Positions 6,600 through 14,222 are shown, counted from the first letter of the stretch. The stretch is DNA of 14,312 nt from Holophagae bacterium (GCA_030609785.1 JAUWTC010000015.1:1-14312); one strand, 5' to 3'. Program-made: numbers and translations. Notes: generated by a model from the letters alone, not told the origin.

Positions 6600-7799
6600 A
6601 TGAAGTCTCGCGAGAGTCCCTGGAACGAGCGGACCGAAAGCGCCCCCTGGCGTCAGTGGGGTTCTGAACTGGAACCCCAGGCTGTCGCCCAGATGGCCAA
6701 CGCGTGCCGGCTGCCGATCTCGGTCTCCGGCGCCCTGATGCCCGATGCTCATTTGGGTTACGGCCTGCCGATCGGGGGGGTCCTGGCGACCGACAACGCC
6801 GTCATTCCCTATGCCGTCGGCGTCGACATCGCCTGCCGCATGCGCCTCAGCGTGCTGGACATGCCGGTCAGTGAACTCCGGGGCTCCCATAAGAGGCTGG
6901 AGCGCGTCCTGGAGGACGAGACCTCCTTCGGGATCGGCGCCGAGTTCCGGACGCCGAAAGATCACGAGGTGATGGACGACGACTGGAGCGTCAGTCCTGT
7001 AACCTCAAAAGTCCGTAGCAAAGCCCGGCGCCAGCTGGGCACCTCGGGGTCCGGCAATCACTTCGTCGAGTTCGGCGCCCTGACTCTCGAGAAACCTGAA
7101 CTGGGGCTCCAGCCGGGCACCTATCTGGCCCTGCTGTCTCACTCGGGCAGCCGGGGTCCGGGGAATATGGTCGCTCGCCATTATTCCACCCTGGCTCAAG
7201 ACCTCCACCCGGAGTTGCCCCGCGAACTCCGCCACCTGGCCTGGCTGGATCTGGACTCGGATCCCGGCGGGGAGTACTGGGCCGCGATGCAGTTGATGGG
7301 TCGTTTCGCTGCAGCAAATCATCAGCTGATCCACCACGCGATCATCAAGGCCCTCAGAGCCAAGGTCCGGGCGACCGTCGAGAATCACCACAACTTCGCG
7401 TGGGTCGAAGAGCACCAGGGTCGCACCGTCGTCGTACACCGAAAGGGAGCGACGCCGGCGTCCGACGATCAGTTGGGCGTCATCCCGGGATCGATGGCCA
7501 CTCCAGGGTTCGTCGTCCGGGGCAAGGGTTCAGCAGCATCGTTGATGAGCGCAGCCCATGGCGCCGGTCGGGTCATGTCCCGCAAGGCAGCCAAGAGATC
7601 GCTGACATGGTCGTCCGTCAAGAAAACCCTCGCCCGGAGTGGGGTCACCCTGCTCTCGGCAGGACTGGACGAGGCCCCCGACGTCTACAAGGACATTCAT
7701 CAGGTGATGGCCGCGCAGTCCGATCTGGTCAAGATTATCGCCCGCTTCGACCCCAAAATCGTCAAGATGGCGCCGCCGGGGGAGCGGCCGGAGGATTAG
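6600..7799 (+). CDS. rtcB: RtcB family RNA-splicing ligase
   Basis: RtcB joins RNA 2',3'-cyclic phosphate or 3'-phosphate ends to 5'-OH ends with GTP and Mn2+. It serves tRNA splicing in archaea and animals and RNA repair in bacteria. The 399-residue protein has the whole active-site set. PDAHLGYGLPIGGVLA is followed by GVDIACRM, with Cys79 as metal ligand. GSGNHFVE carries His154 and LSHSGSRGPGN carries His181. ENHHNFAWVEEH and HRKGATPA (280-287) follow. In IPGSMATPGFVV and SAAHGAGRVMSR, His320 matches the histidine that becomes guanylylated. The GVDIACRM variant, where many RtcBs have GVDIGCGM, suggests a divergent subgroup. ATG 6600 has no Shine-Dalgarno and lies six bases after TATGAT. 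The end is convergent with vapBC, across repeat copy C. No RtcA, archease or RtcR-like regulator is present here. Confidence 0.93.
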   Translation: MKSRESPWNERTESAPWRQWGSELEPQAVAQMANACRLPISVSGALMPDAHLGYGLPIGGVLATDNAVIPYAVGVDIACRMRLSVLDMPVSELRGSHKRLERVLEDETSFGIGAEFRTPKDHEVMDDDWSVSPVTSKVRSKARRQLGTSGSGNHFVEFGALTLEKPELGLQPGTYLALLSHSGSRGPGNMVARHYSTLAQDLHPELPRELRHLAWLDLDSDPGGEYWAAMQLMGRFAAANHQLIHHAIIKALRAKVRATVENHHNFAWVEEHQGRTVVVHRKGATPASDDQLGVIPGSMATPGFVVRGKGSAASLMSAAHGAGRVMSRKAAKRSLTWSSVKKTLARSGVTLLSAGLDEAPDVYKDIHQVMAAQSDLVKIIARFDPKIVKMAPPGERPED

Positions 7800-7806
7800 G
7801 CGACAG

Positions 7807-7869
7807 GGACAAAAACACAATTGAACCGGTTGTCGCAAAGAGCGCAAAGGAAACGCAAAAAGAAGACGC
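7807..7869 (+). repeat. Dispersed AATTGAACCGC repeat, copy C (degenerate)
   Basis: The head GGACAAAAAC-ACAATTGAACCGG begins eight bases after the rtcB stop. GTCGCAAAGAGCGCAAAGG and AACGCAAAAAG follow. The second module is missing or decayed (CACAAGAAAAAACG at about 7873). It lies in the convergent gap between rtcB and vapC. Nothing else is visible in 7800-7915. Confidence 0.65.
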
Positions 7870-7915
7870 CGTCACAAGAAAAAACGTACGCGTCTCGGGT
7901 CAGAGAGCCCCCGCC

Positions 7916-8344
7916 TCACACCAGCGGATTAATATGCTCGACCCCTGGGTAACGCGCAAAATCGTAGTCGGTGGAATACACGGGGCAACCGTATTCGATG
8001 GCCAGGGCGGCGATGTGGGCATCGGAACTGAGGTTGCCGGCAACACCTGTTCTCAGCAGCAGGTTCCGGAGGATCGGCCAGTGGTTTGGGCCGGGAGCAA
8101 CGGCTGTAACGAACGGCAGAGCCAGCCACTCGTCGATGTAGGCGAGCGCCTGCTCCGGTGTCAGCGGGTGTTCGAAAACGGTGCGCCGAGTCGTGATCCG
8201 GATGAAGGCGAGAACGACGATCCAGGGCAAGCCAACCTCCGTCGTCGAAGAGAACGTCCTCTCGATCCACTGACGTGCCGGCTCGTGCATCGGAACGTCG
8301 GAATTGACGGCGTAGATGAGGATGTTTGCGTCGAGCAGTATCAC
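7916..8344 (-). CDS. vapC: PIN-domain ribonuclease toxin VapC
   Basis: VapC toxins are Mg2+-dependent PIN-domain endoribonucleases that cut tRNA or rRNA and stop translation when freed from VapB. This 142-residue protein has the usual single-domain length. Acidic metal-site residues are visible: Asp5 in ILLDANIL, Asp108 in NLSSDAHIAALA, and Asp126/Asp128 in YSTDYDFARYPG. The mid-domain LPWIVVLAFIRITT has Phe where many PIN domains have Glu. That is typical of the VapC subgroup containing HWPIL and GNLSSDAH, so it need not mean loss of activity. The ATG overlaps the vapB stop by four bases (ATGA), indicating translational coupling. The RNA target cannot be predicted. Confidence 0.9.
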   Translation of the reverse strand: MILLDANILIYAVNSDVPMHEPARQWIERTFSSTTEVGLPWIVVLAFIRITTRRTVFEHPLTPEQALAYIDEWLALPFVTAVAPGPNHWPILRNLLLRTGVAGNLSSDAHIAALAIEYGCPVYSTDYDFARYPGVEHINPLV

Positions 8345-8610
8345 TTTCGCGCCTCGATCTTCCCCACCAGCCCTTCGTCCTCGAGGTCATCGGCAAGCCG
8401 CAATGCTCGGTCCAGATCGATGCCTGGTGCGACCCGCCCCAGCGCGGCCGGCTGCAGAGAATAGGACTTCGCCGCCGGAGGCGCCGCCTTCGCCCGAAGT
8501 CCGGCACGGATGGCCTCGTTGACCACCTGCTTCAGGCTCTCCTGCCTGGTGAAGGCCATCTCCTTGAGCGCGGCAGCAAGGTCATCGTCGAGTGTTAGCG
8601 TGGTTCTCAT
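8341..8610 (-). CDS. vapB: Ribbon-helix-helix antitoxin VapB
   Basis: This is the antitoxin and autorepressor partner of VapC. The 89-residue protein opens with MRTTLTLDDDLAAALKEMA, the beta strand and first helix of a ribbon-helix-helix DNA-binding domain, and a second helix runs to about residue 40 (SLKQVVNEAIRAGL). The linker is Ala/Pro-rich. The acidic tail (DLDRALRLADDLEDEGLVGKIEARK) is the likely toxin-binding segment. It overlaps vapC by four bases and is promoter-proximal, the standard order for VapBC. ATG 8610 has no Shine-Dalgarno and lies six bases after TATGAT, so the operon mRNA is predicted to be leaderless. Autoregulation is inferred from the palindromic site over the promoter. 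Confidence 0.88.
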   Translation of the reverse strand: MRTTLTLDDDLAAALKEMAFTRQESLKQVVNEAIRAGLRAKAAPPAAKSYSLQPAALGRVAPGIDLDRALRLADDLEDEGLVGKIEARK

Positions 8611-8644
8611 GAAGGCATCATAGCATACCTTCTGGAAGCATCAA
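8611..8644 (-). promoter_or_regulatory. vapBC promoter and probable operator
   Basis: On the minus strand, -35 TTGATG (8639-8644), a 16-bp spacer and -10 TATGAT (8617-8622, preceded by TGC) form a good promoter. Six bases separate the box from ATG 8610. The -10 sits inside an imperfect palindrome, 8611-8632 (ends GAAGG and CCTTC, 16 of 22 positions symmetric). TTGATGCT is repeated in tandem around the -35. Both are plausible VapBC binding sites. Confidence 0.6.
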
Positions 8645-8723
8645 AGCATCAATACTCCAACCGAGTATTCCTTCTTTCACACCAGGCACGCGATAGGCTG
8701 AATTGTCCACCCAACGCCACAAT

Positions 8724-8741
8724 GCGGGGCGGGAGCCCCGC
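8724..8741 (-). terminator. GC-rich hairpin downstream of dnaE
   Basis: GCGGGGC (8724-8730), loop GGGA and GCCCCGC (8735-8741) form a perfect 7-bp stem about 46 bases after the dnaE stop. There is only a weak T run after it on the minus strand, so it could be a poor intrinsic terminator or a dispersed palindrome. The rest of 8645-8786 shows nothing recognisable. Confidence 0.35.
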
Positions 8742-8786
8742 GCTCCAGATCTGCGTCCTGGCGTCTCCGCCACCCAGCGTCCCAGC

Positions 8787-11700
8787 CTAATGCACCCACT
8801 TCTTGGGAGTCTCGACCACCGGCACGACGTCACCGGGCTTGTCGAATCCGCTGAATTCAAGCTCGGTCCGTGCACCCTTGACCAGCTGTTCGACATCGGC
8901 CCTCAAGGCCGCGGTCGGTTCGACCGTCAGGGCAGGCGGCGGCACGAACCTCGCCCTGAAGGCGCCCTTTCGGACCAGTTCGAACCGGACCGGCGTCTTC
9001 CCGGAGTGGGCCAGCAGAAGCTCCCGCAATTCACCCAGCAAAGACTCGTCGATGGCGTCGAGATCCAGTGAGATCTGCAGGGCGGCGGCTCGAGACGTTT
9101 CAACAGTCTCGAGAGCTACCACGCCCTCGACGCTCAATTCGACGTGCTCCCCCTCACCCTTCAACGATGCCGTCACCAACACCGCCCGGTCGTTCTCCAG
9201 CTGATGGCTGACCGCGTCGTACACGTCGGGAAAAACCACCGCCCTCAAGGCCCCGCTCGTTCCCTCAAGGCTGAAGACCGCCATCTTCCGGCCCTGGTTG
9301 GGTCCGGTTTTCTTGATTGGAATCTCCTTGAGCCCAACGACCAGGCCCCCAACGGTCGCCCGATCGGCGCCGGCCGAGAATCGCTCCCCGAGGTCTTCGA
9401 TACGGCAGTCTGAAAACCGGTTCAGTTGCTCCTCGAAACGATCCAGAGGGTGTCCCGTCAGGTAAAAACCCAGCACCTCCCGTTCGCCCACCAATCGTTC
9501 ACTCTGCTCGGCCCTCGCGCTGCCCTCCAACTCGGCCTCCAGGGCCTCCGACGGCAGATCGTCGAAGAGAAACCCTTGCCCCAAGGCCTGTTGATCTCGC
9601 TCCCGAGCGGCCAACTCGGTGAACTGCTCCAGATGATCCAGCAGCCCCTTGCGGCTGACCTTGAACTGATCGAAGCAACCCGCCCGAACCAGGCACTCGA
9701 CCACTTTGTTGTTGACCGTCCTTGCCGGCAGGGACCGCAGATAGTGCGAGACCGATCGAAAGCCTCCTTCGGTCTTGCGGGCCGCAATCATCGGTCCGAC
9801 CGCCGCTTCCCCCACCCCCTTGATCGCCACCAGGCCGAAGCGAATGCCCTCGGGCTCCGCGGTAAAAGCCTGTTCCGAGCGGTTGATGTCCGGAGGGAGA
9901 ATCTCCATTCCCATCTGACGGCACCGAACCAGGTACTGGGTGAGCTTGTCGGTATTCGAGGCTTCAGAAGTCAACATCGCCGCCATGAAGTGTGTCGGGT
10001 AATGGGCCTTGAGGTAGGCCGTCAAATAGGCAACGTGTGCGTAGGCGACGGAGTGACTCTTGTTGAACCCGTATTTGGCGAACGGCACGATCTGCTCCCA
10101 GAGCTGCTTGACTTTGCCCCTGGGAAAACCGTTGGCGACGCCGCCCTCGATGAAATTCTCACCCTCTCGGTCGATGATCTCCTGCTTCTTCTTGCCCATC
10201 GCCTTGCGGAGGATGTCTGCCTTGGCCATCGAAAATCCGCCGATCTTCACGGCAATCCGCATCACCTGTTCCTGGAATACGATGATGCCGTAGGTCTCCC
10301 CCAGGATCTCCTCCAACTCCGGGAGGATGTAGGAGATCTTTTTTCGGCCCTGCTTTCTCGCCGTGAAGTCGTCGATGAAGGCCATCGGTCCCGGGCGATA
10401 GAGCGCGTTGAGGGCGGTCAGGTCGGCAAAGACCTGGGGCTGCACCTTGCGGAGCACCTCCTTCATGCCCGAGGACTCGAACTGAAAGATGCCGTCGGTG
10501 TCACCCGCGGCAAACAGTTCGTACACGGCAGGATCGTCCAGGGTCAGCGTCTCCAGGTCCAAGTCCGGGTTCTCGATTTGTCGGACCGACTTGACTGCGT
10601 CGTCGATCACCGTCAGGGTCCTCAGGCCCAGGAAGTCCATCTTCAGCAGCCCCAGAGCCTCGACGTCGTCCTTGTCGAACTGGGTAATGACCTCGTCGTT
10701 GGAGGTCCGGCTCAGGGGAATCAAATTGACCAGCGGTTCTGGGGCTATGACAACCCCAGCCGCATGGACCCCACAATGGCGCGCCAGGCCCTCGAGCTTC
10801 CTGGCAGTCTCCACCACCTGGGCTACGTCCTCGTCGCCTTCGACCAGCTCCCTCAACTCGGACGAGTCCCTCAGCGCCTGCTCGATCGTGATGCCCAGGT
10901 CGTCCGGCACCAACTTGGCGATCCGGTCGACGTCCCCGAATTGCATCTCCAGGACCCGGCCGACATCTCTTATCGCTGACTTGGCCTTGAGGATATTGAA
11001 GGTGGCGATCTGACAGACCGAGTCTTCGCCGTACCGTTGCCGGACGTAATTGATCACGTCCTCTCGGCCTCGTTGGCAGAAATCAATGTCGATATCAGGC
11101 ATCGAGACCCGCTCCGGGTTGAGAAAACGCTCAAAGAGAAGGTCGTACTCCATGGGATCGATGTCGGTAATGCCCAAGGCATAGGAGACCACCGACCCTG
11201 CCGCGGACCCTCGACCCGGTCCGACTGGGATATTTTGATCCTTGGCCTGACGAATGAAATCCCAGACGACCAGGAAGTACCCAGGGAAGCCCATTTCCTC
11301 GATGACCTTGATCTCATGCTCGAGTCTGGCTGCGTAGTCGTCCCGCGCCGTCTTCCGCGCAACCGGCTGGGCCAGACGACGTTCCAGGCCCTCGCGGGCA
11401 ATGCGGCGGAAATAGCTGGACTCGTCTTCGCCCTCTGGGACCGGAAAACTGGGAAGGTGGTAGGTCGAAGTGTCAAATTCGATGTGGCACCTGGCCGCTA
11501 TCTCCGCAGTCCGCTCGCAGGCGCCGGGGAAGCCCTCAAACAGCCGATACATCTCGTCGGCCGACTTGACGTAGAACTCGCCGTTGTAGACGTATTTTTG
11601 CTGCAAATCACTGAGCTTGTAGTTCTGTCCGATACCGATCAGGATTTTGTGGGCAAACACATCCTCCGGGCGATGAAAATGACAGTCATTGGTCGCCACC

Positions 11701-12326
11701 AGAGGGATATCCGTCAGGCGTGAGAGTTCATTCATACCCTCTCGGACGAATTCTTCGTCCACCGATCCGTGGTTCTGGATTTCCAAGAAGAAATTGTCAG
11801 GCCCCAGGATTTCCCGGTACTCCTCGGCAATTCTCCGCGCGCCCGAGGCATCCCGCTGCATCAACCGTTGGGGAACTTCACCGCTGAGACACGCCGTCAG
11901 GCCGATCAGGCCTTTGCTGTAGCGAGATAACAACTCCTTTGAAATTCGAGGCTTGTAATAAAATCCCTCCAGAGCAGCCTCACTGACCAAATGGGTCAGG
12001 TTGCGGTAGCCCTCTTGGTTCTCGGCCAGCAGCACCAGGTGGTAATAGGGCTTTTGACCCATGCCCGGGGCACCCTTCTCCTTGTGATCCCCCGGCGCGA
12101 CATAGACTTCGCAGCCCACTACCGGCCGAACGCCGGCGCCCCGAGCCGCCTTGACGAACGAGAAGGCGTTGAAGATGTTGCCGTGGTCAGTGATCGCCAC
12201 CGCCTCCATTCCAAGCTCCTTGACCTGATCGACAAGGGTGGGAATCTGAATCGTCGAATCCAGGAGGGAGTAGTGGGAGTGAAGGTGGAGGTGGGCAAAT
12301 GGTCGGGAAGAACCGCTCGAACTCAT
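8787..12326 (-). CDS. dnaE: DNA polymerase III alpha subunit
   Basis: This is the catalytic subunit of the bacterial replicative polymerase, 1179 residues, full length with no intein or frameshift. An N-terminal PHP domain (about 10-280) keeps metal-ligand motifs: HLHLHSHYSLLD (12-23), ITDHGN, GCEVYVAPG, YYHLVLLAEN, LTACLSGEVP, LEIQNHG and ATNDCHFH. In the palm, PDIDIDF (410-416) and KMDFLGL (Asp564) supply the three catalytic aspartates. Fingers and helix-hairpin-helix regions (YRPGPM, FNKSHSVAYAHVAYLTAYLK) follow. An OB-fold (about 988-1040, TVGGLVVGLKEIP, then RAVVFPDVYD) and a C-terminal region complete the protein. ATG 12326 has no Shine-Dalgarno and lies six bases after TATCAT. Transcription diverges from the TPR gene. 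The intact PHP resembles DnaE1 forms with built-in proofreading. Confidence 0.97.
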   Translation of the reverse strand: MSSSGSSRPFAHLHLHSHYSLLDSTIQIPTLVDQVKELGMEAVAITDHGNIFNAFSFVKAARGAGVRPVVGCEVYVAPGDHKEKGAPGMGQKPYYHLVLLAENQEGYRNLTHLVSEAALEGFYYKPRISKELLSRYSKGLIGLTACLSGEVPQRLMQRDASGARRIAEEYREILGPDNFFLEIQNHGSVDEEFVREGMNELSRLTDIPLVATNDCHFHRPEDVFAHKILIGIGQNYKLSDLQQKYVYNGEFYVKSADEMYRLFEGFPGACERTAEIAARCHIEFDTSTYHLPSFPVPEGEDESSYFRRIAREGLERRLAQPVARKTARDDYAARLEHEIKVIEEMGFPGYFLVVWDFIRQAKDQNIPVGPGRGSAAGSVVSYALGITDIDPMEYDLLFERFLNPERVSMPDIDIDFCQRGREDVINYVRQRYGEDSVCQIATFNILKAKSAIRDVGRVLEMQFGDVDRIAKLVPDDLGITIEQALRDSSELRELVEGDEDVAQVVETARKLEGLARHCGVHAAGVVIAPEPLVNLIPLSRTSNDEVITQFDKDDVEALGLLKMDFLGLRTLTVIDDAVKSVRQIENPDLDLETLTLDDPAVYELFAAGDTDGIFQFESSGMKEVLRKVQPQVFADLTALNALYRPGPMAFIDDFTARKQGRKKISYILPELEEILGETYGIIVFQEQVMRIAVKIGGFSMAKADILRKAMGKKKQEIIDREGENFIEGGVANGFPRGKVKQLWEQIVPFAKYGFNKSHSVAYAHVAYLTAYLKAHYPTHFMAAMLTSEASNTDKLTQYLVRCRQMGMEILPPDINRSEQAFTAEPEGIRFGLVAIKGVGEAAVGPMIAARKTEGGFRSVSHYLRSLPARTVNNKVVECLVRAGCFDQFKVSRKGLLDHLEQFTELAARERDQQALGQGFLFDDLPSEALEAELEGSARAEQSERLVGEREVLGFYLTGHPLDRFEEQLNRFSDCRIEDLGERFSAGADRATVGGLVVGLKEIPIKKTGPNQGRKMAVFSLEGTSGALRAVVFPDVYDAVSHQLENDRAVLVTASLKGEGEHVELSVEGVVALETVETSRAAALQISLDLDAIDESLLGELRELLLAHSGKTPVRFELVRKGAFRARFVPPPALTVEPTAALRADVEQLVKGARTELEFSGFDKPGDVVPVVETPKKWVH

Positions 12327-12332
12327 GGGTGA

Positions 12333-12338
12333 ATGATA
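12333..12338 (-). promoter_or_regulatory. -10 box of dnaE (leaderless)
   Basis: On the minus strand, TATCAT is followed by exactly six bases (TCACCC) and then ATG 12326, with no Shine-Dalgarno. This is the same geometry as rtcB, vapB and the glycosidase. No clear -35 is seen 16-18 bp upstream. Confidence 0.5.
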
Positions 12339-12371
12339 CGCGAGAAATTCGGGAGGCTGCGCGAATGCCCA

Positions 12372-12399
12372 GTAAGGGCGAAAAATCTTTCGCCCCTAC
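12372..12399. repeat. Palindromic element upstream of dnaE
   Basis: GTAAGGGCGAAA (12372-12383), loop AATC and TTTCGCCCCTAC (12388-12399) form a 12-bp inverted repeat with one mismatch. It lies in the divergent dnaE/TPR gap and has no T tract. The compact symmetric form suggests a REP-like dispersed palindrome or an operator. Only one copy is in this window. Confidence 0.6.
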
Positions 12400-12461
12400 C
12401 CTGAGCAGCCTGGAGCGTGAAAATATGACGAAGGGTAGAGCCCTCAACTTCCTCAAAACAC

Positions 12462-12490
12462 TTGACATCTGCATATCATGCGGGGACAAT
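12462..12490 (+). promoter_or_regulatory. Promoter of the TPR gene
   Basis: A perfect -35 TTGACA (12462-12467), a 17-bp spacer and GACAAT (12485-12490) form a sigma-70-like promoter, with initiation near 12497. A second box, TATCAT (12474-12479), without a -35, would start transcription near 12486 and leave room for the Shine-Dalgarno GGAGCAGG (12495-12502) in the leader. Confidence 0.5.
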
Positions 12491-12502
12491 AAATGGAGCA
12501 GG

Positions 12503-12838
12503 ATGAAAATTTTATCTCGATTCCGCGCCGAGCGTCGGCCCCCGAAGCAGGAGACCGACACGGCGATTCGTCTCTACCGGCGGCACGCCGCCCAGGCGAT
12601 CGCCGACGAGAGGTGGCCGGCGGCCGAAATTTTCTTCAACCGGATCATCGAAGTGTCACCGGGTCACACCGAAGCCTGGCTGATGAAGGGCTGGTTGCGC
12701 CACCATTGCCGCCAGGATGAGGCCACGGCCCTCGAGTGCTATCAAAAGGTCATCGACCTCTGCGCCCACAATGCCGACCACCCCCACGTGCAACGTGCCA
12801 AGCGATCGTTGGGCCACATCCTCGCCGCTGCGGTGTAG
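12503..12838 (+). CDS. Small TPR-repeat protein
   Basis: This 111-residue protein of unknown role looks like tetratricopeptide repeats with no catalytic domain. After a basic N-terminus (KILSRFRAERRPPK), helices AAQAIADERWPAAEIFFNRI and EVSPGHTEAWLMKGWLRHHC form one TPR unit. TALECYQKVIDLCAHNADHP and VQRAKRSLGHILAAAV form a second, imperfect unit. There is no signal peptide or membrane segment, so it is probably a cytosolic scaffold. ATG 12503 is chosen because GGAGCAGG lies directly upstream and a TTGACA promoter precedes it. An upstream in-frame start at 12299 would read back through that promoter and into dnaE. It is divergent from dnaE. A partner cannot be inferred. Confidence 0.7.
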   Translation: MKILSRFRAERRPPKQETDTAIRLYRRHAAQAIADERWPAAEIFFNRIIEVSPGHTEAWLMKGWLRHHCRQDEATALECYQKVIDLCAHNADHPHVQRAKRSLGHILAAAV

Positions 12839-13207
12839 GCACCGCCAGGAATCACGAGCGCCCAATTCCTTCAATCGGTGCGTGCCATGCTTCGCATTTT
12901 CCCCCGGCAGCCCCCCCGATTCATGCACCGCCACGGAAAATGCGAGCTTGGCAACACCCGGCGAGCGCGTCGGCAAATGAGCCTCCCGGCTGGGTCGTAG
13001 GCCACCGAGGTCTTTTCCTCAAGGGGCGGCTCCCCTCCCGCTCCGAAAAGCGCTGCCCCTTGAGGAAACGCACCGAGCGGGGCCGCGCATGCGCGGCCCC
13101 GAAGGCCGGGGTTGGGCTTCAGGGACAGCGGCTACGACCGCGTCAGGAAACAGCGTCTGGGGCAGTTGGCGGCGTCAGCGCTGACGGCGTTGGCATACCA
13201 ACACCTC
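12839..13207. other. Gene-free, palindrome-rich segment
   Basis: This 369-bp gap between the convergent TPR and polyprenyl synthase genes has no convincing ORF but at least five inverted repeats. They are arms 12877-12902 with 12935-12958 (core CGCATTTTCC/GGAAAATGCG), and 13014-13030 with 13052-13068 (TTTCCTCAAGGGGC/GCCCCTTGAGGAAA plus three further pairs). There is also a perfect 22-bp palindrome at 13079-13100 (arm GGGGCCGCGCA). CGTCAGC-GCTGACG and GTTGG-CATA-CCAAC follow near 13173-13202. It could be a structured RNA, a bidirectional terminator zone or a cluster of REP-like repeats. No known RNA family was recognised. Confidence 0.6.
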
Positions 13208-14215
13208 CTACTTGCGACGCTCCAGGAGCAAATGGGTGGCGCCGATCAGGGCGTCGCGTTCGGGGCTTTCCGGGAGGAACCGTGCCACCTCAACCGCCTG
13301 ATCCGCCAGTGAGGCAGCCCGTCGCCGGACCTCGTCCAGCACTCCCGATTGGTGGATGCGGTCCAGCAACTCCTCTTCACTCAGCGAGCCGAACGCCCTG
13401 GTCCGGGCCACCTCGGCGACCTTGTCCCGAGTCTCCTGGTCGACTTTTTCCAGCATCAAGATGATCGGGAGGGTCGCCCGTCCCTCGCGGAGGTCGGCCA
13501 TCACCGGCTTGCCCAGTTCTTCCCTGGCCGAGGTGAAGTCCAGGACGTCGTCGATCAGCTGGAAGCAGAGTCCCAGATTGATGCCGAATCGGTGAAGATG
13601 ACCCTCGAACCGGTTGAGGGAGGGTTCGAAGAGCGCCGGGAGGCAGCAGGCAGCGGCGAACAGTTCCGCCGTCTTGCGCTGCGTGATGTCCAAGTAGGTC
13701 GCTTCACTGACGTCGACCCGACCGCGAACCGAGGCAGAGAGGATCTCACCCTCAGTCATGCGCAGAGTGGCGGCATTGAGCCGACGCATGACATCGACAT
13801 CGCCGTACTCCAGGCACAAATCCATCGAACGAGAGTAGAGCCAGTCGCCGACAAGCACCGTGGTTTCGTTATTCCAGCGCCGGTTGGCCGTCGGTTTGCC
13901 GCGCCGAAGATCCGAGCCGTCGATGATGTCGTCGTGAATCAGGGTCGCGGTGTGGATCAACTCTACGACCGCGCCGTAACGCACGTCTCGATCCCCATTG
14001 TAGCCAAGCATCCGGCTGATCAGCAGAACCAGGGCCGGTCGAATACGCTTGCCACCGCTGCCCAGGACGTAACCTCCGACCTCTCGGACCATCGGCAGAG
14101 CCTGATCCAGCTCGCGCTCGAAGAACTGGTCGACCATCTCCAGACGGGGCTTGACCGTGTGGAAGACCTCCCGAATCCGCGCCGCCTGCCGCACCGTTGA
14201 GACTGCACCTTTCAC
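13208..14215 (-). CDS. Long-chain polyprenyl diphosphate synthase
   Basis: This trans-prenyltransferase extends an allylic diphosphate with isopentenyl diphosphate to make the long isoprenoid tail of a respiratory quinone. The 335-residue protein has the normal length and both Asp-rich motifs: HDDIID (first) and QLIDDVLDF (second). Supporting motifs are GGKRIRPALVLL, the ATLIHDD segment before the first motif, RRGKPTANRRW, LVGDWLYSRS, the YLDITQRKTAELFAAAC helix, and GKPVMADLREGRATLPII. The small Ala and Thr residues just before the first Asp-rich motif fit a long product (IspB or heptaprenyl type), but chain length is not certain. The start is GTG 14215. TGCTAGACT lies seven bases upstream, and no Shine-Dalgarno is seen. 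The gene is convergent with the TPR gene across the palindrome-rich gap. Confidence 0.92.
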   Translation of the reverse strand: MKGAVSTVRQAARIREVFHTVKPRLEMVDQFFERELDQALPMVREVGGYVLGSGGKRIRPALVLLISRMLGYNGDRDVRYGAVVELIHTATLIHDDIIDGSDLRRGKPTANRRWNNETTVLVGDWLYSRSMDLCLEYGDVDVMRRLNAATLRMTEGEILSASVRGRVDVSEATYLDITQRKTAELFAAACCLPALFEPSLNRFEGHLHRFGINLGLCFQLIDDVLDFTSAREELGKPVMADLREGRATLPIILMLEKVDQETRDKVAEVARTRAFGSLSEEELLDRIHQSGVLDEVRRRAASLADQAVEVARFLPESPERDALIGATHLLLERRK

Positions 14216-14222
14216 GGGGCGC

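Noticed and set aside
7400..8464. Plus-strand ORF of 354 codons spanning the rtcB end and vapBC
   Set aside because: It overlaps the rtcB C-terminus in another frame, repeat copy C and antisense vapC. No domain is visible.
9426..10979. Plus-strand ORF of 517 codons opposite dnaE
   Set aside because: It lies wholly within the dnaE coding region and reads as Gln/Arg/Leu-rich complement sequence with no motif.
13110..13165. SRP-like RNA core suggested by GTCAGGAAACAGCG
   Set aside because: The GGAAG-type tetraloop and conserved asymmetric loop of SRP RNA are not present in a pairing context.
12736..13464. Plus-strand ORF of 242 codons across the palindrome-rich gap
   Set aside because: It is Pro/Arg-rich, overlaps the TPR gene out of frame and continues antisense into the polyprenyl synthase. 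It has no Shine-Dalgarno or motif.
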